Below, in pieces: positions 47,266 to 57,900 of a stretch of 64,000 nucleotides of DNA (positions are counted from its first letter, which is position 1; every line of letters begins with the position of its first letter). The stretch is taken from NCBI GenBank assembly GCA_034509755.1, contig JAVYJV010000130.1, forward strand, positions 62,001-126,000, in the 5' to 3' direction. Source of the stretch: Anisodus tanguticus (lineage: Eukaryota; Streptophyta; Magnoliopsida; Solanales; Solanaceae). The notes beneath the pieces are model-generated. The model worked only from the letters and a program-made list of their open reading frames with translations, made no database searches and had not been told where the DNA came from. The translations under genes and the position numbers were made by a program.

Positions 47266-48274
47266 TAATGATGCACATAAGATAACAACAACAACAACAA
47301 TTATCATGATTTTCTAGATTAGTGCAGAGTATAGATCAGTTCATGGACTTTCTAGATTTGCTAGGAAAAATGTAACTGGATGTTTATTTATGTAGGTATT
47401 GTCTGCTTCTGATGTATTTTTGTACCAATTTGGTACTTCTGTTAATAAAACTTTACGTTATAAAAAAAATAATTATCACGATCATATACTGTCAAGTTCT
47501 CATTGTTGATGTCATTATTTGTCTGACGTCAAGATATTTGATTCAGTAGACACTTCTCATTCCTATACTTTCTTATAAAGAGTTCATAGATGTGGATATG
47601 TTCATATATTATTCCTTGATTAAGCGACACATGACTGTGACAGGCAACTACGAAAGTGAAGACGTATTGAATTCTTGGCCAGGTGATGAAGTAGGACGAG
47701 TTCTGCGAGAATATGGAGAAGAAAGCAATTGGTACTCTCTTTAAAACAGAATTGTTAAGGCTCGTCTACAGGGAGGCTTACATTCTACCAATGAGCTGGT
47801 AGACCTTATTAAGAATTCAACTTCTAGGACTAAAGGTGGATTTCTCTTCCAGGTGGCCTAGTTTCTCTTCATATTTTAAATTTCTTAACCATTACTAACG
47901 AGGCTTGGCATGGTAGGTACTTTTTCATACTTAATGATCTTCTGCACATACTTGTCAGGGGAAATTGAGAAATGTGATTATACTTGTTTTACTTGCTAAG
48001 CAGGAAGGCAAGGTTGGATTAAGACAGTGCAAGAGTTTTTCGGGCTTTGCGAATAGCTGTTAATGATGAACTCAAGACAACTGGAGGATTCCATCCGTGC
48101 TTCATTTGAGTCTCTCAGTTCTGGTGGAAGGCTTGCCGTAATTTCATTCCACAGTTTGGAGGACAGAATAGTAAAGCAGGCATATCTCAATATTATGAAT
48201 TGTAGTGAAGTTGATAGAGGTGGGGTTGAAGATGAAGAAGGGATGCGCTTGCGTGAGGTGAGGAAAATTAATCT

Positions 48275-48552
48275 TGTTGAGAATATAATTAAATATTAAA
48301 TATGTGTTCTATATAACAGCTTAAGCTTTTAAATCAGATGGTCACACATTTCAATATGGTATCAGAGCAGGCCAAAGGTCCTGGGATCGAACCTCACTGC
48401 CACCCATTATCAAAAAAAAATTCCACGTGCGTGGACCATGAAAAAAACCAGGCCAGCACGTGAGGGGGCGTGTTGAGAATATAAGTAAATATTAAATGTG
48501 TGTTCTATCTAACAGCTTAAGCTTTTAGATCAGATGGTCACACATTTCAATA
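48275..48552 (+). mobile_element. TRIM (SMART-sized) element, 278 bp, complete
   Basis: Two 82-bp LTRs (48275-48356 and 48471-48552), each TGTTGAGAATATAA to CACATTTCAATA, differing at about four positions. Between them 114 bp: a perfect primer-binding site, a non-coding middle, and a purine tract GTGAGGGGGCG against the 3' LTR. A 5-bp duplication AATCT at 48270-48274 and 48553-48557. It encodes nothing, so must have used proteins of another element. It sits in the coding part of the last RsmH exon, in the same orientation. At 278 bp it is at the small end of known LTR elements. The LTRs end ATA, not CA. Confidence 0.93.
48357..48368 (+). promoter_or_regulatory. Primer-binding site of the TRIM
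   Basis: TGGTATCAGAGC directly follows the 5' LTR, a perfect initiator tRNA-Met complement. Confidence 0.92.
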
Positions 48553-48708
48553 AATCTAGATATTCTTAAAGAAGCATGGGTAAAACAGGACATACAAGGA
48601 CATAATGGAACTATCCTTACAAAAAGACCCATAACACCATCTGAGAAGGAGGAGACATTAAATCCTCGAAGTCGGAGTGCTAAACAAAGAGTGGTCCAGA
48701 AAGCCTGA

Positions 48709-49469
48709 AGAAAGGCGGATGTCATAGACGTAGCGCGTAGCGGAACCTTGAGGGAGATCTTTTGCTCTCGAAGATGAGGAGTTTTACCAATTGTTCAACA
48801 TCTAAAGTTAAGTAACCACAACTTCCTCTCAAGGAATTAAGCCTTATGAAACTTCCTCTGGAGTTGTCATACATATTGTTCCATAAATGGTGTCCGTATT
48901 TACAACTAAAAAGATTGTTGCCCTTACTGTCGGCTAAGACTAAAAAGATTGAAGGTTCAATCTTGCACCTTGATATGCTACATTCCACAAAAATCAATAC
49001 ATAGGTAATTGGTGATTCTCGACGTGCATACTTATTTAGTAGGGAATTTATGATTGAGGAAAGTTTCTACCAGATGCAATATACGGAAGGATCTTGACTG
49101 TCTTTTCAAGCCCTTTAATATCCTAGATTCCGAGTAGTTTAGATTATCCTGAGGGTATGAGCATTTGAAATCAAATTTCTTGATATGCAATTTCATAGCA
49201 TGAGGTTTTGATCTATGCTTTACTTGGTTATACCTGGAGCAAGTACCTAACTGTAAGTTATGTATTTTCACAAATATTCACATATGAAGCTATATATTAT
49301 GAACTAGTGGATTATGATTTCATTTGTGTACTCCGTTTCTCTTACCTGTTGATATATGTTTCTTTCAGTTGTTGTGTTTAATGTGGTTCACACTCATGAA
49401 TTGTCTAACTTGGATGAAGAAGATAATGAGAGTTGAGAGATTGAACAAAGTGGATTGGTGTTATTTTTA
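48709..49469 (+). other. Downstream region of the RsmH pseudogene
   Basis: The first ~130 bp (GAGGGAGATCTTTTGCTCTC, CCAATTGTTCAACATCTAAA) are shared with the second copy at about 57800-57880 and are likely the old 3' UTR. The rest is unassigned. Confidence 0.5.
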
Positions 49470-49766
49470 GGGAAAAAGCGCAAATATGCCATCGAACTAT
49501 CAGAAATGGCTAATTTATGTCACACGTTATTAGTTTGGCTCATTTATGCCATTGTCGTTACCAAGACGGTTCATCCATGTCATTTTTCATTAACGCTTAA
49601 CGCCGGCGTTAATGAAAAAATAGTGTTGTAAAACCGATATTAATGAAAAGTGGCATGGATGAACCATTTTGGTAATGACGATGACATAAATGAGCCAAAC
49701 TATTGACGAGTGACATAAATGAGTCATTTTCGATAGTTCGATGGCATGTTTGAATTTTCTGGACCT
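49470..49766. mobile_element. Fold-back MITE, ~297 bp
   Basis: The left half (GCGCAAATATGCCATCGAAC, GGCTCATTTATG, GGTTCATCCATG, TTTTCATTAA) is the imperfect reverse complement of the right half over about 140 bp, so the element can fold into a long hairpin with the GC-rich CGCCGGCG near the centre. Such long-TIR, non-coding elements are MITEs; the exact ends and target duplication are unclear. Confidence 0.75.
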
Positions 49767-49861
49767 ATTATAGGCTCTTGAGTGGTAACTTAATGAATAT
49801 GACATAATGAAACAATAGATTATTTTGTCCGATGGGCCAGCAATTTGGTAAATGCGAAAAT

Positions 49862-50018
49862 GATACTCCCTCCGTCTCAAATTATTTATCGCTTTTTTTA
49901 TTTACACGCCCCTTAAGAAATATTATAGTAGGGGTATTTGACCTACTTTACCCTTATTTATGTCTATGTTATAATTTCTCTCCAGTAAATATTTACTCTA
50001 TTATGTGTCATCTTCGTT
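49862..50018 (+). mobile_element. Stowaway/mariner-like MITE fragment
   Basis: Starts ACTCCCTCCGTCTCAAATTA, a common plant mariner-type terminal repeat. The other end is not seen before the B3 fragment starts at 50019. Confidence 0.5.
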
Positions 50019-50379
50019 CGAGACTGATGTTAAAGCAGCAGAGGGCAGGCTTTCAATCCCACAAAAGGAGGTAACTAAGTTTCTTCGGCTAGGAGAAATG
50101 TTTCTTAATCCATAAGAAGAGGCACATTTGAGTACTCGTATTGGGGAGAAAATGTATACGATGAGTGTGACGTTGATTGAGCCCTCGCGTCAAAAATGTA
50201 AAATCAATCTGAGAAAATGGTATATGAACAAAGATAATAGGAAAACAAGTTCAAGTTATGTGTTGGTTACATACTGGAATGAGGTGGTAAGAAGGAATAC
50301 TTTGTAAAGTGGTACTCTGGTGCAATTGTGGTCATTTAGAAAGGGTGAAGACTTATGTTTTGCACTCGTTAAAGTTTAA
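50019..50379 (+). pseudogene. B3 domain fragment, copy 2
   Basis: Starts abruptly inside the B3 domain (TDVKAAEGRLSIPQKEVTKF) and ends with YVLVTYWNEVVRRNTL, a TAA, then SGTLVQLWSFRKGEDLCFAL and a TAA at 50377-50379. A second stop lies after LNP (TAA in place of Glu). It is the diverged partner of 11950-12340 in opposite orientation and lacks the ~270 N-terminal residues. This copy keeps the normal frame at VTYWNEVV where copy 1 has an extra base. Confidence 0.85.
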
Positions 50380-50492
50380 CACTCGAGTTAAGTTAGTAGT
50401 ATTTCTCAGTATATTGTATTTAGGTTCATTCATTCTTTTACATTGTAACATAATTTATATGTTTAATGTTTATCAGTTTGAAGGAATACTTA
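50380..50492 (+). other. 3' flank of B3 copy 2, first part
   Basis: Matches the reverse complement of about 11840-11949 and ends at TTTGAAGGAATACTT, where the match jumps to about 52181. Confidence 0.6.
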
Positions 50493-50945
50493 CACAAACC
50501 ACACTGCAACACCAATTATTCCACTATCAACCACGGTATTGAATTCTATCGTCCCTCAACCAACTTGTCTTTACAACTCACTACTTTATTTCCACCTCCT
50601 CCAATCAACCGTTAGCGACCATGCAATCACAGCTGCTGTCAAAATCCACCACACTCTACGTTCAATTTCTCCATCCAGAAAGTATCATATAACCTTCCCC
50701 CTTAATCTTATATCTGAAATTCATTTTTCATCTCCACAAATTTCTTGCAAAGTTGCAACTAATAACATGGAAAATGGATAAAAGAATTCATTCAATTTTT
50801 CTCCTTTAAAGGAAGTCTAGTCTTAAAAAAGTTTTGCACGGTCGATAGTCACATTCTAAGACTTAGTACTATTTTTCTTTAAAAGAATAGAATCTTGCAA
50901 TATATTTCAATTTTAATGATTTTTTCTCTAAATTCTATTCTTTCC
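50493..50945 (+). other. Unassigned left part of the insertion in B3 copy 2
   Basis: Holds an 80-codon frame (50539-50781, MNSIVPQPTCLYNSLLYFHL) rich in Ser, Ile and His that loosely looks like an organelle-targeting leader, but I do not recognise it. It has no partner near copy 1 of the repeat. Confidence 0.35.
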
Positions 50946-52145
50946 AGCTTGTTGAGAGAAATTAAGAGTGTCAATCGATTTGATAGCTTATTTACGTATA
51001 ACTAAAAAATTATTTTCTCAAACGGTATGTTTAACTAATACTTATTAAAAAGGGATATTCATTATTCCTTGTGTAGTCAGGGTTAGCCATCGAAAGTTCC
51101 TTTTTTAAAGAAAGGAAACATATATTTTATGGTAACTTGATATCTTTTCCTAAAAGTTAGCACTATTTTTCCTTGGACAAGGTTTCTTTTCCTATAAATA
51201 GAAGGCTTCCTATTACCTAATGTTTCACATCCTTGAGAATAATAACTTCTACAATTCTATATTTATAAATCTTGTTTTTTTAATATGTTATACTAATACT
51301 TTCTCCATTGCAACGATTATCTTCTTCATATCACTGTGATCAATTAATTTTAGGAAAATTCCAGAAAAGTACACTTCGCTGACTTACATTGCAAAAATAT
51401 AGCCCAAAAATACTTTTATACAATGTTATACATTTATACACAAAAAATAGGTACATTATGTATATACGTGTATGAAAGTGTATAATGTGTGAGTATATAT
51501 ACTAAAAAATATAAGCATACAATATTATACACAAAAATATTCACTTATACACAATTATACAATATTGTATAAGTTGGTATAAAACATAGCTCGGGACTGA
51601 TTTTGAATAAGAATTGCGATTTTATACAAGACAAATAAATTATGCATATGAGTGTATAAAAATGTATAATAGTGTATAAGAGGTGTGTATACACTATTAT
51701 ATAATATTATACACTATTATACAAACACTAACACCACCAACGAAGGAGTAGCAACAACCACCAGCCATCGTCGGAGTTCCGTTCTCCGGCAAACTCTAAC
51801 ACCACCACCAACAGAGCAGCAACTGCCACCAGCCATCGCCGGAGTTTCGTTCTTCGGCAAACTACAACACCACTAACTATGGAGCAACAGCAGCCGAGGA
51901 TCTCCGGTGAAAACCACCATCCACATCATATCTGAGAGAGAGAAAGCAAGAGAAGAGGAGGGAGTGGGCCGCTCAACACCACCGGATATGAGAGAGAGAG
52001 GAAGAGAAGGGAGTGGGTCGATGATGTTTTAGTAGTGAACAACATATAATGAATCGGATCTTCAGAGATTCTATGATCAACGGGAAGAGTTTCCCTATCT
52101 CATCGCTGCATCAGCGAGGACTTAGTATTACTTTATGATACAAAA
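50946..52145 (+). repeat. 1.2-kb dispersed repeat, copy 2
   Basis: Partner of 7455-8629 in inverted orientation. Has TATA-like CCTATAAATAGAAGG near 51194, a leader-like stretch, then the TGTATA-rich region and an RY-rich end. It interrupts the B3 3' flank: GAAGGAATACTT at its left (50481-50492) and GAAGGAAAGACAATACTT at its right (52184-52201) suggest a duplicated or disrupted target. Confidence 0.75.
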
Positions 52146-52149
52146 AAGT

Positions 52150-52690
52150 TCAAAACTTGGTAGTATAATGTTTTTCGACTGATTTGAAGGAAAGACAATA
52201 CTTTAGTTGGCAGTATAATATTTTTTTTTTGATGGTGCTCAATTCTAATTAGGTCTCAAAAGAGTGAATAAATCATGGCGAAGAAGGGAAGCATCCACGC
52301 TGGAAATTAGATATTAAGAGTTGTGTTGATTGTTTGTCACTAATAAAATTTGTTTGCTAATAACGAAAATTTACTGTTGTTTCACAAACAAACAAACAAA
52401 TAAAAAGAGAGAATGTTTCAGTCTTGGATAGATCTGAAAATGTAGGAGAGAATTGTAAAGATTATCATTGTCAATAATGTGATAAATTAAGACAATCATC
52501 TCCAATTTATAGAACAAGACCCAAAATGCACAAATCGTCCTTTTTAGGAATTGTGTTTAAGGAATAATAAAGTTTCTAAAGTTTAATAGTCTTAAAATAA
52601 ACATTCGACAAACAGGATTTGAAGATAAAAATATTGAGTTTGAAGTTTACAAATTCAAACCTACAAATATAGACAGAAAAGTAAGTCATT
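52150..52690 (+). other. 3' flank of B3 copy 2, second part
   Basis: Aligns in reverse complement with about 11400-11830 (shared TTAGGTCTCAAA, GAGTGAATAAATCA, GTCAATAATGTGATA), so the B3 downstream region was duplicated with the gene and later split by the 1.2-kb repeat. Confidence 0.65.
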
Positions 52691-52774
52691 ATAAAATAAT
52701 CGAGGTACGCTCAAATTCCATCTTATTTTTGGTGTCTCAGTTCTAGTGGAAGATTCGGAGGACATAATAGTAAA

Positions 52775-52992
52775 TGAAAGACCGTGTATATTGTCCGTGT
52801 ATATGGCCTATATTTACTTACCATATTATTAGAATTCTTGTACATGTATAATTATGGTAGTAGTCTTGTATTAGAAAAAGGTAATAGTCTTGTATTAGGA
52901 AAAGGTAGATTTAATTTCCATAATTACATATTGTATATCCTGTATATAAACCCTTTCATTAATGAAAATAATCACGGGATTATTCTCTTTCA
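52775..52992 (+). repeat. 5' LTR of element B (218 bp)
   Basis: TGAAAGACCGTG to ATTCTCTTTCA. Contains a tandem phrase GTAGTCTTGTATTAG/GTAATAGTCTTGTATTAG. It has an extra ~64 bp after TGAAAGAC that the 3' LTR lacks. TATA-like TGTATATAAACC near 52937. Confidence 0.92.
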
Positions 52993-53009
52993 TGATATCA
53001 GTAGTCTAG
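52993..53009 (+). promoter_or_regulatory. Primer-binding site of element B
   Basis: TGATATCAGTAGTCTAG, a slightly mutated form of TGGTATCAGAAGTCTAG seen in related elements; initiator tRNA-Met type. Confidence 0.8.
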
Positions 53010-53138
53010 GGCAAAAATTTTCCTTCTCCAAAAACCTTTGCTTTCGCCGCCCTACTTCTTGGCCATCGGCCGTACCTACACCGCCCCTCCCTTCAATTTT
53101 TTTTTTAGAATCCCCAATTCTCCTCTTGTTCTTTTATC

Positions 53139-53840
53139 ATGTCTACTACAAAGAACACCTTTCATCCTGCCCTCACAGTCTCCAATATCAAGAACAACAT
53201 CCCTATTGTTCTTGAGATGGAAAACGTCCAATACGCGACGTGTGCAGAACTATTTAAAATTCATGCTCGATCTAATATAGTCCTCCATCACATCTTCCTA
53301 CTGGAAAAAGGCAAGGTGAAGGTTCCTTCCACAGATGATGAAATTGAGATGTGGGCAACTCTTGATGCTACGGTCCTTCAATGGATCTATTCCACCATCT
53401 CTACGGACCTCTTACAGACAATTATCAAATAGGCTACGACAATGGAAGATTGGAATATGTTGCGTGATATATTCCAAGACAACAAAAATTCCCGTGCCGT
53501 GACCCTTGTGCAAGAATTCTCCCACATAAATATAGAGGATTTTTTGAATGCCTCTGCCTATTATCAAAGGCTCAAGAAGTTGTCGGATCAACTCAAAAAT
53601 GTTGGTGCGCCTGTCACTAATAATCGTCTTGTTCTTCAAATGGATGCAGGCCTATCTGAGGCGTATAATGGCATTGAGACTCTTCTTCGTCAAAGAAATA
53701 CTCTCCCATCGTTCTACCAAGCACGTTCCATGCTCACCTTAGAAGAAGTAGGATTGGCTAAAAAGGCGGCTACCGGAGCCAATTCCGCCATGATGGTGGC
53801 CACGTCCCGTGAAACTGATGGCTCTCAATCATTCTCCTAA
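53139..53840 (+). pseudogene. Gag of element B
   Basis: Starts MSTTKNTFHPALTVSNIKNN. Capsid wording VLEMENVQYATCAELFKIHA, WIYSTISTDLLQTIIK, a TAG at 53430-53432, then RDIFQDNKNSRAVTLVQEFS and LTLEEVGLAKKAATG. The Gly/Asn-rich tail (about 53845-53990) is in other frames; no CCHC knuckle is visible. Confidence 0.87.
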
Positions 53841-54229
53841 AATTATGGTTAAAACTGTAACAATGGGGGTGGCAAAAAGGGTCAACACTGTGGGAAAAAT
53901 TGCGGTGGACGTGGTGGCGGCAAGGGTGGTGTCCACGACGGTAGTGGCGGACGGTCAACCGGCGGCAGTGGCGATCAGCACGGGACCGAACCACTGAACC
54001 CTTGGTAGGCTTGGGCCACTGGGCAGTGGCCCTGGGCCATGACTTGAGCCAACGGGCAGTGGCCCATCTCGGCCTCCTGCCTGTTTCCTTCAAATTAGGT
54101 CGCTGGACAGAACAGGCCCACTAGCCAAAATAGGCAGCAGGCTGGCCTACTTGGGCCTCGACCGGCCAGGGTCTTCACTGCTGCGGGACCAGCAGTAGTC
54201 CCGACGCATACGTATATCGAGTCAGCGAT

Positions 54230-57200
54230 GTATACACTTGGATTAAATCCCCCGGATGCAAATTGGAATATGGACACCGGTGCTACTTTTCACATGATGT
54301 CCGCACTAGGTAATCTCTCATCTTATTTCAATTTGAGAAAAAATTGGGCATAATTATTGGTAATGGTAATTCAATTTCAATTCGTGGTTATGGTCACACA
54401 AATTTATCTCCCCCGAACCCACCTTTAGCCTTGAAAATGTCCTTCATGCTCCTCACTTAATTAAAAATTTGGTGTTTGTTCAAAAATTTACAAATGATAA
54501 TTGGGTTTCTATTGACTTTGACCCTTTTGGATTTTATGTGAAGGATTTCACGATGGGGATACCTCTAATGAGAAGTAATAGTCGAGGATACCTCCACCAC
54601 CATCACTAACACTAATCACGCCACACCGTCAACATTTGCCGCTTTAGCACCTTCCTTGTGGCATGCACGTTTGGGTCATCCGGGAGCGTCTGTTCTTTCC
54701 TCTCTTAAAAATAATAATTTTATTGAGTATAATAGTACGTGTAGTACTAATGTTTCTCCTTCTTGTCCGCTTGAGAAACATGTTAGATTACCGTTTGTAG
54801 CCTCTAATTCTAGTACTTTAATGCCATTTGATATTATTCATAGTGATTTGTGGACATCTCCCGTTTTGAGCTCTTTGAGCCATCGCTATTATGTGTTATT
54901 TTTGGATGATTATTCTAATTTTTTGTGGACCTTTCCGTTGTCTAAAAAGACTCAAGTTTATTCCACACCCCTATCGTTTAGGGCATTCATCCGTACCCAA
55001 TTTGAACGGGAAATTAAAAACATTCAATGTGATAATGGAATGGAATTTGATAATGGCCTGTTTAGGGAATTTTGTAACGCTAATGGCATATGTTTTCTGT
55101 TTTCTTGTCCTCATACGTCCTCACAAAATGGAAAGGCCGAAATAAAAATTCATACCATTAATAATATTGTTCGGACATTACTAGCCCATGTTTCATTTTG
55201 GCATCATGCATTACAAATGGCTACTTACCTTCTTAACATACTCCCTAGCAAAGGATTATCATACCAATCTCCAATTAAAATTCTTTATCATAAAGATCCT
55301 ACGTATTCTCATCTTAGGGTGTTTGGGTGTTTGTGCTATCATCTCTTCCCATCCACTACAATTAACAAACTTCAAGCCCGTTTTACCACTTGTATGTTTT
55401 TGGGTTTTACGTCTAATCATCGTAGTTACAAATGTTTTGATTTATCCTCTATTAAAATCATAATTAGTCGTCATGTCATTTTTTATGAAACCCAATTTCC
55501 GTTTGCTAAATTGTATAATTCCATGTCTAATTCTTATAATTTTTTGGATGATGGGCGCTCACCGTATGTGGTCCACCATTAGGCTTGGTCCACACACCAT
55601 CTTCTGGTCGAGCTGACACCGACATGCACACTACCTACTGGCCCAGACCACTACTCTTCCACAATTCCACCAGCAGGCCCACTTTCTGACCATGTTCTCG
55701 ATCTTCCAGCAGACCCACTGCATTCTAGCCCAATTCTATCTCCTAGAGTATCTTGGCCAGCAGGCCCACTGCATGCTGGCCCAGTTTCTACATCGCCTTC
55801 CTCTAGGCTAGCAGGCCCACTGCCTACTGGCCTGCTACATCAATCCACCTCCGTCAGTCCAGTCCAATCCCGCGACGTCCCAACACCTTTCATTCCGAGT
55901 CAAGGGCCCATTACTCGTAGCCAACAGGGTATCTTTAAACCGAAACTACATTTTAGTCTAAGTTCTAATGTCACTAAATCACCCCTTCCATGTAACCCTA
56001 TGTCTGCCCTTCATGACCCGAATTGGAAAATGGCCATGGACGATGAATATAATGCTCTTATTGAAAATAAGACGTGGGAGTTGGTGCCCCACCCGCCTGG
56101 TGTTAATGTGATTCGTTCTATGTGGATTCTTACTCATAAGGAAAAACCTGACGGTTGTTTTGAGAGGCATAAGGCCCGTCTTGTAGGTGATGGCAAAACT
56201 TAACAAGTTGGCATGGATTATGGAGAGACATTTATTCTGGTGGTCAAACCGGCTACCATTCGCACTATTCTCAGTCTGGCTCTCTCGAAAGCATGGCCCA
56301 TTCATCAGCTGGATGTGAAAAATATTTTCTTACATGTTGATCTTAAGGAAACATTATACATGCTTCAACCCTTGGGTTTTAGGGACCTCGATCATCCTAA
56401 CCATGTCTGTTTGCGGAAGAAGTCCTTATATGGGATAAAACAGACCCTTCGGGCCTGGTACAAAAGGTTTGCAGATTATATGTTTACTATTGGGTTTTCT
56501 CACAGCAGGTCTGATCATTATCTGTTCATCTATCATCGTGGTACTTCTCTGGTATACATTCTGTTATACGTGGATGATATTATATTGGTTGCCTCATCTG
56601 TTAAACTGCCCCAGTCTATCATGTCTCTTCTCAGCTCCGAATTTGCTATGAAAGACTTGAGGCCTTTGAGTTATTTTTTGGGTATAGCTGTAACTCGTCA
56701 TGCAAGTGATATATTTCTATCCCAGATGAAGTATACAGCTGAGATTATTGACCGGGCTGGCATGTCATCCTATAAGTCATCTCCTACTCGGGTTGACACT
56801 AAACCGATGTTGGGAGCTAATTCTAGCACACTTTACGAAGATCCTTCCCACTATCGCAGTCTTGCAGGGGCTCTTTAGAATATCTTACATTCACGAGACC
56901 CGATATTACTTATGCAGTCCAGAAGGTGTATTTACTTATGCATGATCTGAGAGACGAACACATGCACGCTCTCAAACGCATTGTGCGTTACATCCAGGGC
57001 ACTCTTTATTATGGTTTGCACTTATATCCGTCCTCCGTATCTACTCTCATGTCTTATACAAATGCTGATTGGGGTGGATGTCCAGATATCAAATGTTCGA
57101 CGTTTGGTTATTTTATATTTCTTTGTGATAACTTGGTCTCTTGGTCGGCTAAACGCCAAGCTATTTTATTGCAATCTAGTGCAGAGGCCGAGTATCGAGG

Positions 57201-57478
57201 GGTAGCCAATGTGGTGTCTGAGTCCTGTTGGCTGCGTAATCTCCTATTAGATCTTCACTTTCCTATTCAAAAAACTACCTTGGTCTACTGTGATAATGTT
57301 AGTGCGGTCTATCTCTCTGGGAATCCGATCCAACATCAGCGCACTAACACATATCGAGATGGATATTCACTTTGTTCGCGAAAAGGTAGCTCGTGGACAA
57401 GTACATATCTTGCATGTCCCTTCACGATACCAAATTGCTGACATCTTTACTAAGGGTCTTCCCTTGGTTTTGTTTTAA
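54230..57478 (+). pseudogene. Pol of element B, frameshifted
   Basis: Protease MDTGATFHMMS near 54270; GAG-pre-integrase MWHARLGHPGASVLSSL at 54656; integrase HSDLWTSPVLSS near 54840, CDNGMEFDNG near 55030, SSQNGKAEIK near 55120 (308-residue open stretch); a Pro-rich linker 55580-55920 with stops; RT MWILTHKEKPDGCFERHKAR near 56120, TAA at 56201-56203, SLYGIKQTLRAWYKRF near 56430, YVDDIILVAS near 56570; RNase H WGGCPDIKCSTFGYF near 57070, AEAEYRGVANV near 57185, ADIFTKGLPLVLF at the end. Confidence 0.88.
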
Positions 57479-57532
57479 GGTTTTAGGGACAGTCTTAGCG
57501 TACGACAACCGCCCGCTATGACTACGGGGGTG

Positions 57533-57686
57533 TGAAAGACTGTGTATATGGTAGTAGTCTTGTATTAGGAAAATGTAGTAGTCTTGTATTAGGAAAATGT
57601 AGATTTAATTTTCATAATTACATATTGTATATCATGTATATAAATCCTTTAATTAATGAAAATAATTAAGAAATTATTCTCTTTTA
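57533..57686 (+). repeat. 3' LTR of element B (154 bp)
   Basis: TGAAAGACTGTG to ATTCTCTTTTA. Shorter than the 5' LTR by ~64 bp near its start. Followed at once by GTAAA. Confidence 0.92.
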
Positions 57687-57900
57687 GTAAAGAAGGCATT
57701 ATAAACATTGAAGATGAAGAAGGGAAATGCTGAGGAATATTAATAAGGAGGAGGAGACATTAAATCCTGCTAAACCAAGAGTAACATACGTAGCATGTCG
57801 AGGAGATCTTTCACTCTACCATTTGTTCAACATCTAAGATTAAGTAATCACAACTTTATTCATCAGGCATATATAGTTGTCCTCTCAAGGACATAGTTCA

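Larger units (their letters stand above)
41436..48708 (+). pseudogene. Organellar 16S rRNA methyltransferase RsmH (MraW-like), 3' part, copy 1
   Basis: RsmH N4-methylates a cytosine in small-subunit rRNA; plant copies serve chloroplast or mitochondrial ribosomes. Exons read: 41436-41567 (HPEMQVYVGLDVDPIAHQMA, the SAM-binding GxDxD region), 41665-41733 (ARGFSMLKNGPLDMRM, family signature), 47644-47835 (VGRVLREYGEESNWYSL), 48004-48708 (GGRLAVISFHSLEDRIVKQA, NGTILTKRPITPSEKEE, stop TGA 48706-48708). Intron 2 was enlarged by a copia element (42053-46515) and an RTE/SINE tail. The last exon is split by a TRIM at 48275-48552. Independent lesions: a missing base near 47660, TAA for CAA after NWYSL, an extra base near 48085. 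N-terminal exons not found, so it is a truncated pseudogene. Despite decay the last exon reads on exactly across the TRIM. Confidence 0.9.
52775..57686 (+). mobile_element. Complete Ty1/copia element B (4.91 kb)
   Basis: Bounded by GTAAA at 52770-52774 and 57687-57691. In order: 218-bp 5' LTR, primer-binding site, gag, protease, integrase, RT, RNase H, purine tract (ACTACGGGGGTG), 154-bp 3' LTR. Proteins are related to family A but the LTRs start TGAAAGAC and lack the terminal palindrome. The coding region has many stops and frameshifts, so it is an old, non-autonomous copy. Confidence 0.95.
52732..57900 (+). pseudogene. RsmH/MraW last-exon fragment, copy 2, split by copia B
   Basis: Left piece 52732-52774 (GTCTCAGTTCTAGTGGAAGA, then GGAGGACATAATAGTAAA) and right piece 57687-57900 (GAAGATGAAGAAGGG, GGAGGAGACATTAAATCCT, ATTTGTTCAACATCTAA) align with 48106-48260 and 48640-48850 of copy 1. 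Internal deletions removed the FHSLEDR codons and most of the region after EDEEG. It has no TRIM scar. The copia element landed in the AATAGTAAA of the exon and duplicated GTAAA. Decayed beyond function. Confidence 0.82.

Noticed and set aside
50539..50781. First exon or transit peptide of RsmH copy 2
   Set aside because: It lies inside the insertion in the B3 flank, about 2 kb from the RsmH piece, and I see no matching sequence near RsmH copy 1.
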